Assembly: GCA_937943045.1 (NCBI GenBank)
Contig: CALEBN010000017.1
Span: 1 to 23,442, forward strand
Direction: 5' to 3'
DNA length: 23,442 nucleotides
From: an uncultured Collinsella sp.
GTDB lineage: Bacteria > Actinomycetota > Coriobacteriia > Coriobacteriales > Coriobacteriaceae
How positions within the stretch are numbered: the first letter of the stretch is position 1; each line of letters opens with the position of its first letter. The translations under genes were made by a program, and so were the position numbers. Shown here piece after piece: positions 1 to 9,940 of this stretch. Under the pieces are notes generated by a model. It did no database searches. It was not told the origin of the DNA and worked only from the letters and a program-made list of their open reading frames with translations.

Positions 1-87
1 GAACTTCTCAAAACAAGGCAGGCACTCCGGCCCCGCCGGCAAATAGCAGACACTCCGCATGCAATCTATGCAAACAAACAAGTACGT

Positions 88-1116
88 TTAGCTACATTCG
101 GTAAGTTCGAGCACGCTGCCCTTAACGATAAGCGCCGGCTCCAGGACGACCTCTTCGGCACGTCTACCGCCCCTACCGGCAAGACGCTTGGACATGCAGC
201 CAAAAGCATGCTCCGCAAGGACACCAGGATCCTGCTCAATCGCGGTCAGAGCCGGCTCAAAGAGAACGTCGGCCGCCGAGTTGTCGTAACTCACCACCGA
301 GATATCGCCCGGGATACTCTTCCCCATCTCGTGCAAGCGCTTGAGCAGACCGAGGGCGATGTTATCCGAACTTGCGAACACAGCGGTGGCATCAGTTGCG
401 AGCACCGCCTCCGAGGCCTCGTAGGCACTCGGAATGTAGTACTCGCTCTCAAACTCCAAACGTGCGTCGATAGGCAGGCCAACCTCGCGCAGCGCGCGCT
501 CATAGCCGGCAAGTCGCTTACGCCCCGTATTGGAACGGCGCGCGTTAACCAAGCAGGCAATGCGACGGTGGCCCTGCTCGATCAGATAGCGAGTGGCCAT
601 GTAGCCACCCATCTCGTGGTCGAACATCACCTTGTCGCACTCGAGCCCCTCAATGGCACGGTCGACCATCACGGCAGGGATAGGCAGATGGCTGACTTCT
701 TCGCGCAGGGCGCGGTCGTCGGAGAACTCGTCGCCCACAACCAGGAAGACGCCATCAACGCCGCGCGTTACCAGCTGGCGCAGCAGCTCCAGATCGTCGT
801 CGGCACTTCCACCCGAGCTGGTAATGAAGAGCGCATAGCCGTCCTCGCGGCAGCGCTTTTCCAGGCTACCGGCGAGCGAGGCAAAAAAGCGGCTCTCGAT
901 GTTAGGGACGATAAGGCCCAGCGTGCGCGACTCGCGCATGACCAGACTACGCGCAATCTGGTTGGGAACATAGTGGTTGCGCGCCGCGACCTCCTTGATG
1001 AGTTTACGGTTTTCTTCCGAGATGCGACAGGGCCGATTATTGAGCACAAGCGAGACCGACGAGGGGGAAAGCCCCACCTCCTGGGCGATCTGCTTGAGGG
1101 TGACTTTGTTGGCCAT
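88..1116 (-). CDS. LacI-family transcriptional regulator
   Basis: A DNA-binding repressor or activator of the LacI/GalR family, 342 aa, the usual length. The N-terminal helix-turn-helix is at about residues 6-25 (TLKQIAQEVGLSPSSVSLVL), followed by the hinge helix with PNQIARSL at 51-58. The rest is a periplasmic-binding-protein-like effector domain beginning TLGLIVPNI at 65-73. The ATG start is supported by GGAAGGAG just upstream, and a TATACT -10 hexamer lies on the minus strand at 1152-1157. It is divergent from murB, and a LacI-type palindrome at 1255-1270 suggests autoregulation. The effector cannot be read from sequence. The nearby alpha-glucan genes make a sugar plausible, but those genes carry a different operator type. 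Family assignment is firm; target and ligand are unknown. Confidence 0.95.
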   Translation of the reverse strand: MANKVTLKQIAQEVGLSPSSVSLVLNNRPCRISEENRKLIKEVAARNHYVPNQIARSLVMRESRTLGLIVPNIESRFFASLAGSLEKRCREDGYALFITSSGGSADDDLELLRQLVTRGVDGVFLVVGDEFSDDRALREEVSHLPIPAVMVDRAIEGLECDKVMFDHEMGGYMATRYLIEQGHRRIACLVNARRSNTGRKRLAGYERALREVGLPIDARLEFESEYYIPSAYEASEAVLATDATAVFASSDNIALGLLKRLHEMGKSIPGDISVVSYDNSAADVLFEPALTAIEQDPGVLAEHAFGCMSKRLAGRGGRRAEEVVLEPALIVKGSVLELTECS

Positions 1117-1250
1117 CTCGCTCCTTCCGGGTTTACGCGCAATCTCTTGAAAGTATAGCGACTACCCCTCTACCTCGGTGATAAACACTTTACCAATCCG
1201 GTAGACGGCTGTTTTATCGCCGCCAGCGCACCAAATCCGTCCGGGTGGGG

Positions 1251-1270
1251 TATATTGCAATCGATTGATG
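1251..1270 (+). promoter_or_regulatory. Putative murB -10 box and LacI-type operator
   Basis: TATATT at 1251-1256 is a plausible -10 for murB, although no good -35 is visible. It overlaps TTGCAATCGATTGATG at 1255-1270, which contains the perfect 10-bp palindrome CAATCGATTG at 1258-1267. A central CG flanked by TTGCAA/TTG-type half sites is typical of LacI-family operators. The site lies between the divergent lacI-type gene and murB. The operator role is inferred. Confidence 0.4.
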
Positions 1271-1299
1271 ACAACAACCACCAAAAGGCGGATATTCGT

Positions 1300-2262
1300 A
1301 TGCACGAGAACGACTTTTTTAACGAGGACCTGCTGTGCGCGCTTGCTGGCGTTGCCGGCGAGGACAACGTGCTGATGAGCGAGCCCATGCGCGAGCACAC
1401 CACGTTTAAGATCGGCGGCCCGGCCGACGTCTTTGTCACGCCCGATACCGAGCAGAGCCTCGTCGCCACGCTCGATACCTGCTATCGCTGCGATCTGCCC
1501 CTCACCATCGTGGGCAACGGCTCCGACCTGCTCGTCGGCGACAAGGGCATCCGCGGCGTCGTCGTGGCGCTGGGCGAAGGCCTCTCCGACATTACGGTCG
1601 ACGGCACGCATGTCACGGCGGCAGCCGGTGCCTTGCTTTCCGATGTCGCCGCGGCGGCAGCCGAGGCCGGCCTTACCGGCATGGAGCCCATCTCGGGCAT
1701 CCCCGGATCGGTCGGCGGCGCCTGCTACATGAACGCCGGCGCCTACGGTGCCTGCATGGCCGATGTGCTGGAATCTGTACGCGTCTACAAGCCCGCCCGC
1801 ATGCTCGACGACGGCACCCGCGGCAGCGGCAATATCATCGAGTTCGATGTCGATGAGCTCAACCTGGGTTACCGCAAGAGCCGCATTGCCGACGACGGCT
1901 TTATCGTGCTCTCGGCGACCTTCAACCTCGCCCCGGGCAACGCCGCGATGATCAAGGCCGACATGGACGACTACCGCCAGCGCCGCGAAGACAAGCAGCC
2001 GCTCGACATGCCGAGCGCCGGCTCCACCTTCAAGCGCCCCGAAGGCCACTTTGCCGGCAAGCTCATCATGGACGCCGGCCTGCGCGGCCACGCCGTCGGC
2101 GGCGCGCAGGTAAGTGAGAAGCACTGCGGCTTCATCGTCAACGCCGACCACGCCACCGCCGCCGACGTCGACGAACTCATCCGCCACATCCAGGCAACCG
2201 TCAAGGACCAATTCGGAGTAGACCTACAACCCGAAGTCCACCGAGTAGGCGAATTTTTATAG
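1300..2262 (+). CDS. murB: UDP-N-acetylenolpyruvoylglucosamine reductase
   Basis: MurB is the FAD enzyme that reduces UDP-GlcNAc-enolpyruvate to UDP-MurNAc with NADPH, the second committed step of peptidoglycan synthesis in the cytoplasm. With the ATG at 1300 the protein is 320 aa. Visible motifs are TTFKIGGPAD (34-43), the FAD-binding GNGSDLLV (72-79) and GIPGSVGG (133-140), a conserved Arg in LGYRKS near 192, the proton-donor Ser242 in AGSTFKRP and the C-terminal Glu312. A TTG at 1255 is in frame but lies inside the presumed promoter/operator, so ATG 1300 is preferred; its upstream AAGGCGG is a modest ribosome site. The last codons are duplicated at 2920-2950, see the direct repeats. A strong terminator follows. 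Confidence 0.96.
   Translation: MHENDFFNEDLLCALAGVAGEDNVLMSEPMREHTTFKIGGPADVFVTPDTEQSLVATLDTCYRCDLPLTIVGNGSDLLVGDKGIRGVVVALGEGLSDITVDGTHVTAAAGALLSDVAAAAAEAGLTGMEPISGIPGSVGGACYMNAGAYGACMADVLESVRVYKPARMLDDGTRGSGNIIEFDVDELNLGYRKSRIADDGFIVLSATFNLAPGNAAMIKADMDDYRQRREDKQPLDMPSAGSTFKRPEGHFAGKLIMDAGLRGHAVGGAQVSEKHCGFIVNADHATAADVDELIRHIQATVKDQFGVDLQPEVHRVGEFL
2231..2255 (+). repeat. Direct repeat copy 1, inside murB 3' end
   Basis: This 25-bp segment of the murB 3' end matches 2920-2944 at 24 of 25 positions. It encodes PEVHRVGEF of MurB and could be the left boundary of an inserted islet. Confidence 0.85.
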
Positions 2263-2291
2263 CCCGCTCGCCGCGGTCCACTTTAATTAAT

Positions 2292-2330
2292 AACGGGACA
2301 AGTGATGTAGCTCACTTGTCCCGTTTTCAT
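2292..2330. terminator. Bidirectional rho-independent terminator
   Basis: A perfect 14-bp stem (2292-2305 with 2312-2325) and 6-nt loop TGTAGC are followed by TTTTCATTT on the plus strand. It sits between the convergent murB (plus) and the hypothetical gene (minus). Confidence 0.85.
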
Positions 2331-2792
2331 TTATTTGCGAAGAACATCGGCCATCCGCAGGATTGAAATCATCGACCGATAAGTGAGTTCCACCTTTTCG
2401 CCCGCAAGCAGTCGTTTCGAGCCAATCTCATCTAGCCCCACAAGCCGAGAAAACAGCAAGCTACTCATCGTGCCCTCGTCAATTGATTCCTTTATGGTCT
2501 TCAAAACGTCCGTATCATGAAGCGACGCCGAGCTGTAGGGGGCAACACGAGCGGAACTCTCAATTAACGACGAGACAAAAGGATGGAGATGCTTTGGACA
2601 TAGTCCATCAAACACCACATCCCCATTGTCATCCGAGCCGACTAGTCGCCAACTATAATGATCGACCCAGTCGTCTCCGTCATATATGGTGTCCATGAGC
2701 AACTTCCCGTCTAGAGAGAAACCTGTTTGAACATCGGGGCGCAAGACCGCAATCCATATAGGACCCGCAGCAGCTCCAACCCAACGCACCAC
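2331..2792 (-). CDS. Hypothetical protein in murB-adjacent islet
   Basis: An open frame of 153 codons; the family is not recognised. It has no signal peptide or membrane segment and no catalytic motif that I can name. The middle is acidic and aromatic (DGDDWVDHYSWRL near residues 38-50) and the C-terminal third looks helical. The only nearby start is a GTG at 2790-2792 without a clear ribosome site. The frame stays open to about 2832 without an ATG, so the gene may be 5'-truncated. It is visibly more AT-rich than its neighbours and lies between two copies of the murB tail, which suggests it arrived by transfer. Its stop codon abuts the terminator shared with murB. It could be a relic rather than a working gene. 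Confidence 0.5.
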   Translation of the reverse strand: MVRWVGAAAGPIWIAVLRPDVQTGFSLDGKLLMDTIYDGDDWVDHYSWRLVGSDDNGDVVFDGLCPKHLHPFVSSLIESSARVAPYSSASLHDTDVLKTIKESIDEGTMSSLLFSRLVGLDEIGSKRLLAGEKVELTYRSMISILRMADVLRK

Positions 2793-2919
2793 ACGACAAT
2801 TGTATATTGCGACTATTTTAGATCTACATGATCAGTTCGAGTTCGCAACAAGGCGATTATTGCAGCTAGGTTATATTTCATTTTCCACTTTGATGAGCCG
2901 TCGGCTCCAAATTCCAAAA

Positions 2920-2944
2920 CCGAAGTCCACGGAGTAGGCGAATT
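2920..2944 (+). repeat. Direct repeat copy 2, orphan murB tail
   Basis: This matches 2231-2255 at 24 of 25 positions. Read in the murB-equivalent frame, 2915-2950 gives KTEVHGVGEFL and a TAA stop, a second MurB C-terminus with no gene in front of it. A terminator follows 5 bp later, as would be expected at an original murB end. Confidence 0.85.
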
Positions 2945-2955
2945 CCTTTAACAAA

Positions 2956-2985
2956 GAAGGCCCCGAAAGGGGCCTTCGCCATCTT
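2956..2985 (+). terminator. Rho-independent terminator after orphan murB tail
   Basis: A 9-bp stem (2956-2964 with 2969-2977) closed by a GAAA tetraloop, followed by GCCATCTTT. The T run is short, but the stem and tetraloop are typical. Confidence 0.65.
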
Positions 2986-3029
2986 TATATCAGACAACCA
3001 GTCCGGTGTATCGCGCTTTGAACCCGGAA

Positions 3030-3160
3030 GGTCCGGGACTGCGGGCGAGGCATAAGGTTGGTCGCGAGTTCCGCACGCAAAGAAGGCCACTTAATGTGGC
3101 CTTCGTCTTGCGCAGGACTGTAGAGCAGGCAACCTTATGCCTCGCCCGCAGTCCCGGACC
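3030..3160. repeat. Large palindromic intergenic repeat, copy 1
   Basis: The outer arms 3030-3060 and 3130-3160 form a perfect 31-bp inverted repeat. They enclose a 69-bp core (3061-3129) that recurs at 20985-21053 with three mismatches. Inside the core is a hairpin with a 9-bp stem (3082-3090 with 3096-3104) and loop TTAAT. No ORF in it looks real. Together with the orphan murB tail and its terminator it fills the gene-free stretch 2793-3179, apart from the AT-rich 2793-2919 where I see only a short GAGCC/GGCTC palindrome near 2895-2907. Confidence 0.9.
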
Positions 3161-3179
3161 AACCAGCTTCAAGCCGCAG

Positions 3180-4388
3180 TTACGACAGCGCAATACCGCC
3201 GAGCCAGCCCCAACGCACGCCAGAGCCAGTGCCGTAGAACCCAATGAACGAGTCAAGCGACCTCGACGTGATGGCGCCCTCGTTACTCATAACGATGCCG
3301 CCGCCAACGTAGATGCCCACGTGGCCATAGATCAGGCCCGGTATGCCGGTGCCGCTATGCGATGAGTCGGCAACAATCATACCCACCTGCAGCGCCGAGC
3401 GGTCGGAGCTATAGCACCAGGCGTTAAACATATCGCACGCGTTACCGCCAAAGTAGCCAACGCCGGCGTTACGGAAGACATTGGTAACCCACGCCGCGCA
3501 CCAGTTCTGACCCGGCGAAGGCGTGGAGTAGCACGCGTTGACGACGGCCTGCTGCTTGCCCGAGCCGGCATTCTGCTGCGGAGTTCCGGGCGCATACGAT
3601 CCACCACCCGAGCTCGAACCACCCGAGTAGGAATTGTTCTTGTTCGCGGCGGCCGCGGCAGCAGCGGCGGCCTTCCTGGCAGCCTCCTCGGCCTGGGCGG
3701 CAGCGAGAATCTCGGAATCACGCTGAGCCATGAGCTCCTTGACGTCGTCGGAAAGACCGCTCAGCACGGTCTGGACCTCTTGCTGCTTGGCCTGCATGTC
3801 CTGCATCTGGGCAGTCTGCTGGTCCTTGAGCTTCTCCAAGTCGGCCTTCTGCGACTCAAGCTCGGTCTTTTGCGCATCGAGCTCTTCCTGGATGGCCTGA
3901 ATGTCCTCGATGGCGTCGCGGTCACTCTTGTTGATCTTCTCAACATAGTGCGCATTGGCGACGAGTTCCTCAAACGAACCCGAGGCGAGCAGCAGCGACA
4001 GGATGTTGGTGCCGCCCGACTTATAGCTGGCGGAAACGCGATCGGAAAGATCGCCGCGCTTCTTTTTGAGCTCGGCCTTCTTTTCGTCAATCTGCGCCTG
4101 CGTGCTGTCAATCTGGCCCTGTACGCCCTCGATATCGTTGAGGGTCTGGGCGTTCTTGTTGGCCAGCGCCGCGTATTCATTTGCGATGCTGTCGAGCTGG
4201 GCCTGAACCTCGTCAAGCTGAGCCTGGGCCGCATTGAGCTTGTCGGTGGTTTCCTTGGTGGCTTCCGCAGCATGGGCGCGAGCGGGCAGACCAAAAAGAA
4301 CGGCTGCAGAAGCTGCGCCGAACAGGGCCTTGAGGGCAGTGCGACGCGAAAGCTCCTGGGAAAGGATGGAATCGCTGTTTGGTGACAT
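3180..4388 (-). CDS. Secreted coiled-coil protein with CHAP/NlpC-P60-like domain
   Basis: A 402-aa exported protein, probably a peptidoglycan hydrolase or division-associated factor of the PcsB type. The N-terminus carries a twin-arginine-like motif (SRRTALKAL, 14-22), a hydrophobic stretch and an AHA-AE cleavage site near residue 40. Residues about 43-245 are heptad-rich coiled coil (many Q, E, K, D), as in PcsB/RipA-type proteins. An Ala run at 240-248 and a Gly/Ser linker at 255-266 follow. The C-terminal domain has a candidate catalytic Cys297 in NWCAAWV and His356 in YGHVGIYVG, as in CHAP/NlpC-P60 peptidases. The ATG is supported by GGAG at normal spacing. It is divergent from galE. Cys/His identification rests on motif spacing; the cleaved bond is not predictable. 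Copy 1 of the palindromic repeat lies just after its stop. Confidence 0.88.
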   Translation of the reverse strand: MSPNSDSILSQELSRRTALKALFGAASAAVLFGLPARAHAAEATKETTDKLNAAQAQLDEVQAQLDSIANEYAALANKNAQTLNDIEGVQGQIDSTQAQIDEKKAELKKKRGDLSDRVSASYKSGGTNILSLLLASGSFEELVANAHYVEKINKSDRDAIEDIQAIQEELDAQKTELESQKADLEKLKDQQTAQMQDMQAKQQEVQTVLSGLSDDVKELMAQRDSEILAAAQAEEAARKAAAAAAAAANKNNSYSGGSSSGGGSYAPGTPQQNAGSGKQQAVVNACYSTPSPGQNWCAAWVTNVFRNAGVGYFGGNACDMFNAWCYSSDRSALQVGMIVADSSHSGTGIPGLIYGHVGIYVGGGIVMSNEGAITSRSLDSFIGFYGTGSGVRWGWLGGIALS

Positions 4389-4590
4389 ATCTACTCCGTT
4401 ACATGTTTATTTATATGTCGCTCAACTCATACATATTAGCGTACATCCGGCGCATCCCAACGATTTCCACGAACGGCAGCAAACCGTATGGTCGGCGGCT
4501 CGTATGCAAACGTCAAGGTCGAGGGTATGCCCACGCCAAACATTTCCATGAGTACGTTAGCATGTTCATCTGCTTTTCCTGCCCTGCACG

Positions 4591-4618
4591 TTTTGAGTGC
4601 CCCTGCCTGCGCTATACT
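4591..4618 (+). promoter_or_regulatory. Candidate galE promoter
   Basis: TTTTGA at 4591-4596 and TATACT at 4613-4618 are separated by 16 bp and lie about 40 bp upstream of galE. An ideal AGGAGG ribosome site at 4646-4651 precedes the ATG. The rest of the 267-bp divergent gap shows nothing else I can support. Confidence 0.5.
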
Positions 4619-4655
4619 CCCCTGAAGAAGTGTTCCTGATTCGATAGGAGGCTAC

Positions 4656-5717
4656 ATGTCCAAAGCACTCGACCCCAAAGACACCTGCGTCCTCGTAACC
4701 GGTGGCGCCGGCTTTATCGGCTCGCACACCGTCGTTCAGCTGCTCGAGGGCGGCTACCAGGTCGTCATCGTCGATGACCTTTCCAACTCCAGCGCCGTCG
4801 CCGTCGACCGCGTCAAGACCATCGTGGGCGAAGAGGCTGCCAAGAACCTCACCTTCTACGAGGCCAACGTGCTCGACCGCGAGGCCATGAACAAGATCTT
4901 CGACACCCATCAGATCGACCGCGTCATCCACTTCGCCGGCTTTAAGGCCGTCGGCGAGTCGGTGAGCAAGCCCGTCGAGTACTACCACAACAACATCGAA
5001 AACACCCTGGTGCTCATCGACGTCATGCGCAACCATGGCTGCAAGTCCATCATCTTCTCGAGCTCCTCGACCGTCTACGGCGACCCGGACAACCCGCCTG
5101 TCACCGAGGAAGACCCCAAGAAGCCCGCAACCAACCCCTATGGCTGGACCAAGTGGATGATCGAGCAGATCCTTATGGACGTTCACACCGCCGACCCCGA
5201 GTGGGACGTTGTGCTACTCCGCTACTTCAACCCCATCGGCGCCCATCCGTCGGGCCTGATCGGCGAGGACCCCAAGGGCATCCCCAACAACCTGGTGCCC
5301 TATGTTGCGCAGGTTGCCGTGGGCAAGCTCGAGGCCGTTCAGGTCTTTGGCAACGACTACCCCACACCCGACGGCACCGGTGTGCGCGACTACATCCACG
5401 TGTGCGATCTGGCCTCTGGTCACGTTGCCGCCCTTAACTGGATGAACGGCAAGACCGGCGTCGAGATCTTTAACCTGGGCACCGGCACCGGTACCTCGGT
5501 ACTCGAGGTCGTCGCCGCCTTCTCCAAGGCCTGCGGCAAGGAGCTGCCCTACGTGATCCGCGAGCGCCGCGCCGGCGATATCGCCGCCAACTGGTGCGAT
5601 GCCTCCAAGGCCGAGCGCATGATGGGCTGGAAGGCTCAGTACGACATCGCGGACATGTGCCGCGATAGCTGGAACTGGCAGAGCCACAACCCCAACGGCT
5701 TCGCCGACGCCGAGTAG
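4656..5717 (+). CDS. galE: UDP-glucose 4-epimerase
   Basis: GalE interconverts UDP-glucose and UDP-galactose using tightly bound NAD+, in the Leloir pathway and for surface glycan precursors. It is a 353-aa extended short-chain dehydrogenase of usual length. The Rossmann motif GGAGFIG is at residues 16-22, the catalytic Ser/Thr region SSSSTVYG at 135-142, and the YxxxK pair is Tyr162 and Lys166. Downstream, LRYFNPIGAHPSGLIGEDP and the RDYIHVCDLA segment are strongly GalE-like. It has its own promoter and terminator, so it appears monocistronic. It lies next to malQ and glgP, which suggests hexose metabolism, but no galK or galT is present in the window. Confidence 0.97.
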   Translation: MSKALDPKDTCVLVTGGAGFIGSHTVVQLLEGGYQVVIVDDLSNSSAVAVDRVKTIVGEEAAKNLTFYEANVLDREAMNKIFDTHQIDRVIHFAGFKAVGESVSKPVEYYHNNIENTLVLIDVMRNHGCKSIIFSSSSTVYGDPDNPPVTEEDPKKPATNPYGWTKWMIEQILMDVHTADPEWDVVLLRYFNPIGAHPSGLIGEDPKGIPNNLVPYVAQVAVGKLEAVQVFGNDYPTPDGTGVRDYIHVCDLASGHVAALNWMNGKTGVEIFNLGTGTGTSVLEVVAAFSKACGKELPYVIRERRAGDIAANWCDASKAERMMGWKAQYDIADMCRDSWNWQSHNPNGFADAE

Positions 5718-5739
5718 CAAAAACCTACATACCGCTCTT

Positions 5740-5775
5740 GCCCCGATCTCACGTTGTGAGGTCGGGGCTTTTTCA
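5740..5775 (+). terminator. galE rho-independent terminator
   Basis: A 13-bp stem with one G-U pair (5740-5752 with 5756-5768), loop GTT and tail CTTTTTC. It separates galE from malQ. Confidence 0.9.
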
Positions 5776-5827
5776 TGGCATGTAACCATTCGCCGAAAAT
5801 CGACCAACTTTTTTATCTTGCCTGTAC

Positions 5828-5852
5828 ATGTTTAAACAACATGTTTTACAAT
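5828..5852 (+). promoter_or_regulatory. malQ promoter region with TTGTTTAAACAA-type box
   Basis: ATGTTTAAACAA at 5828-5839 differs by one base from the palindrome TTGTTTAAACAA. It lies 7 bp upstream of a TACAAT -10 at 5847-5852, in the spacer of the likely malQ promoter. The same box type occurs at 14691, 14766, 15663 and 15785. An operator role is inferred. Confidence 0.5.
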
Positions 5853-5937
5853 AGGCATATCGAATCAGAACATCGGGGGCGGACTGCACATCCATCGGCA
5901 GGCCGACCCCACAACAAGAAGGTTGGTGAGCGCATTC

Positions 5938-7443
5938 ATGGAGCGTGCAAGCGGCGTCCTCATGCCCGTCTCATCTCTGCCCGGACCATACGGAATCGGC
6001 GGCTTTGGCTGGAATGCCTACGACTTCGTCGATTTTCTCGCCTCGTGCAAACAACATTACTGGCAGATTCTGCCCCTTACGACGACCAGCTATGGCGATT
6101 CGCCCTATCAGTCGTTCTCGGCCCGCGCGGGCAACCCCAACTTTATCGACTTTGCCGAGCTTATCGAGGCAGGGTATCTGGAGCAGCGCGATATCGATGA
6201 CGTGTATCTGGGATCCGACCCCAGCAATGTCGACTACGGCGCTATCTTTGGCGGCCGCCGTCAGATTCTCGACCGCGCCGCTGAGCGCTTTGCTGCCGAC
6301 AAGCCGGCCGATTTCGACGACTTTATCCAGGCAAACGAGGACTGGCTCATTCCCTATTGTGAGTTCATGACCGTGAAGGAGGAGTGCGGGCTCAAGGCCT
6401 TTTGGGAGTGGCCCGAGGAGCTCCGCCGCCGCGGCGAGGCATCCAGCAAGGTCTGCGCCGCCCATCCCGAGCGCATGCTCTACCACCAGATGACGCAGTA
6501 CTTCTTCGATCGCCAGTGGAGCCGCCTCAAGGCCTATGCCAACGAGCGCGACATCCTGATCATCGGCGACCTGCCCATCTATGTCTCGCGTGACTCCGTC
6601 GAGATGTGGGCGACACCTGAGCTCTTTAAGATCGACGCCGCCGGCAATCCCGTCAGCGTCGCGGGAACGCCGCCCGACCAGTTCTCGGCCACCGGCCAGT
6701 ACTGGGGCAACCCCATCTATGACTGGGATGCCATGGAAGCAGACGGTTTCTCCTGGTGGGAAGGCCGCATCCGAGCCGCCCTCGACATGTACAACATCAT
6801 CCGTCTGGACCACTTCCGCGGTTTCGAGGCATTTTGGGAGGTGCCGTTCTCCTCTCCCGATTCGTCATATGGTTCGTGGACGCAGGGACCCGGCCTCAAG
6901 CTCTTCAAGGTGCTCGAGGAAAAGCTCGGCACGCTTCCCATCATTGCCGAAGACCTGGGCTTTCTTACCCCCGGCGTCATCGACATGCGCGACACCACGG
7001 GCTTCCCTGGCATGAAGATCCTACAGTTTGCCTTTGAGGGCACCAACTCGTACTACCTGCCGCACAACTACATTGCCAACACCGTCGCCTACGTCGGAAC
7101 GCATGACAACGAAACGGCACGCGGCTGGTATGAGGGAACGGCCACCCCGCGTCAGCGCGAGCAGGCGGCCCTGTATACCCACCAGCAGGCAGGCGAGTCC
7201 ATGGCCGACGCGCTCAACCGCACCATCGCCGCCAGCGTGAGCGATACCTGCATCTACACCATGCAGGACCTGCTCAATCTGGGCAACGAGGCGCGCATCA
7301 ACACCCCCGCCACTCTGGGCGGCAACTGGACCTGGCGCATGCTTGATGGCGCCATCACCCGCGAACTCGAGCACAAGCTCACCTGCTGGACCGAGACCTA
7401 CTTCCGCATCCCATCGGAAGCCGAAATCGAGCTTCCCCAATAG
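5938..7443 (+). CDS. malQ: 4-alpha-glucanotransferase (amylomaltase, GH77)
   Basis: MalQ transfers alpha-1,4-glucan chains between maltodextrins, releasing glucose and making longer chains for phosphorylase. With ATG 5938 the protein is 501 aa and starts MERASGVLMPVSSLPGPYGIG, the usual GH77 opening. Upstream in-frame TTG (5923) and GTG (5926) exist, but a GGTGAG ribosome site 7 bp before the ATG favours 5938. GH77 catalytic residues are visible: nucleophile Asp291 in RLDHFRGFEAFW, acid/base Glu338 in IIAEDLGF, and Asp390 in GTHDNET. It is compact, without the N-terminal extensions of E. coli-type MalQ. A terminator separates it from glgP, although the two work in one pathway. Confidence 0.97.
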   Translation: MERASGVLMPVSSLPGPYGIGGFGWNAYDFVDFLASCKQHYWQILPLTTTSYGDSPYQSFSARAGNPNFIDFAELIEAGYLEQRDIDDVYLGSDPSNVDYGAIFGGRRQILDRAAERFAADKPADFDDFIQANEDWLIPYCEFMTVKEECGLKAFWEWPEELRRRGEASSKVCAAHPERMLYHQMTQYFFDRQWSRLKAYANERDILIIGDLPIYVSRDSVEMWATPELFKIDAAGNPVSVAGTPPDQFSATGQYWGNPIYDWDAMEADGFSWWEGRIRAALDMYNIIRLDHFRGFEAFWEVPFSSPDSSYGSWTQGPGLKLFKVLEEKLGTLPIIAEDLGFLTPGVIDMRDTTGFPGMKILQFAFEGTNSYYLPHNYIANTVAYVGTHDNETARGWYEGTATPRQREQAALYTHQQAGESMADALNRTIAASVSDTCIYTMQDLLNLGNEARINTPATLGGNWTWRMLDGAITRELEHKLTCWTETYFRIPSEAEIELPQ

Positions 7444-7491
7444 GAGCTACCGCGCCCGACCCCTCCCCACCGTGCGGACGCGACCGCTTTT

Positions 7492-7534
7492 CCCGCGCGA
7501 GGCCACCCCAATCCCCTCGCGCGGGCTTCTTTTG
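7492..7534 (+). terminator. malQ rho-independent terminator
   Basis: An 11-bp GC-rich stem (7492-7502 with 7515-7525) is followed by CTTCTTTTG. It lies between malQ and glgP, so glgP probably has its own promoter or depends on read-through. Confidence 0.85.
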
Positions 7535-7572
7535 AATTTCTGACATGTAGACAACTCACCACAGGAGGAAAC

Positions 7573-9840
<2,268 letters not shown>

Positions 9841-9866
9841 TTTCGTTTCCTTTACCCATCCTCTTG

Positions 9867-9901
9867 AAAGCGGAGTCGCGGCAACGCGGCTCCGCTTTTT
9901 G
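9867..9901 (+). terminator. glgP rho-independent terminator
   Basis: A 14-bp stem with one G-U pair (9867-9880 with 9885-9898), loop GCAA and a run of five T. Confidence 0.9.
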
Positions 9902-9940
9902 TGCCGATACGCCGGCCCGTGATTTGTCTCGACCAAACAA

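Noticed and set aside
18..57. Two near-identical 12-bp direct repeats (18-29 and 46-57, GCAGRCACTCCG type)
   Set aside because: Too short and GC-biased to exclude chance, and the window starts here so no context is available.
208..1158. A 316-codon open frame on the plus strand opposite the LacI-type gene
   Set aside because: It is a shadow of the GC-rich regulator on the other strand: no ribosome site, no recognisable motif, and a composition typical of antisense frames.
2878..3365. Short frames within the palindromic repeat region (both strands)
   Set aside because: They are made by the inverted repeat itself and have no start signals or coding character.
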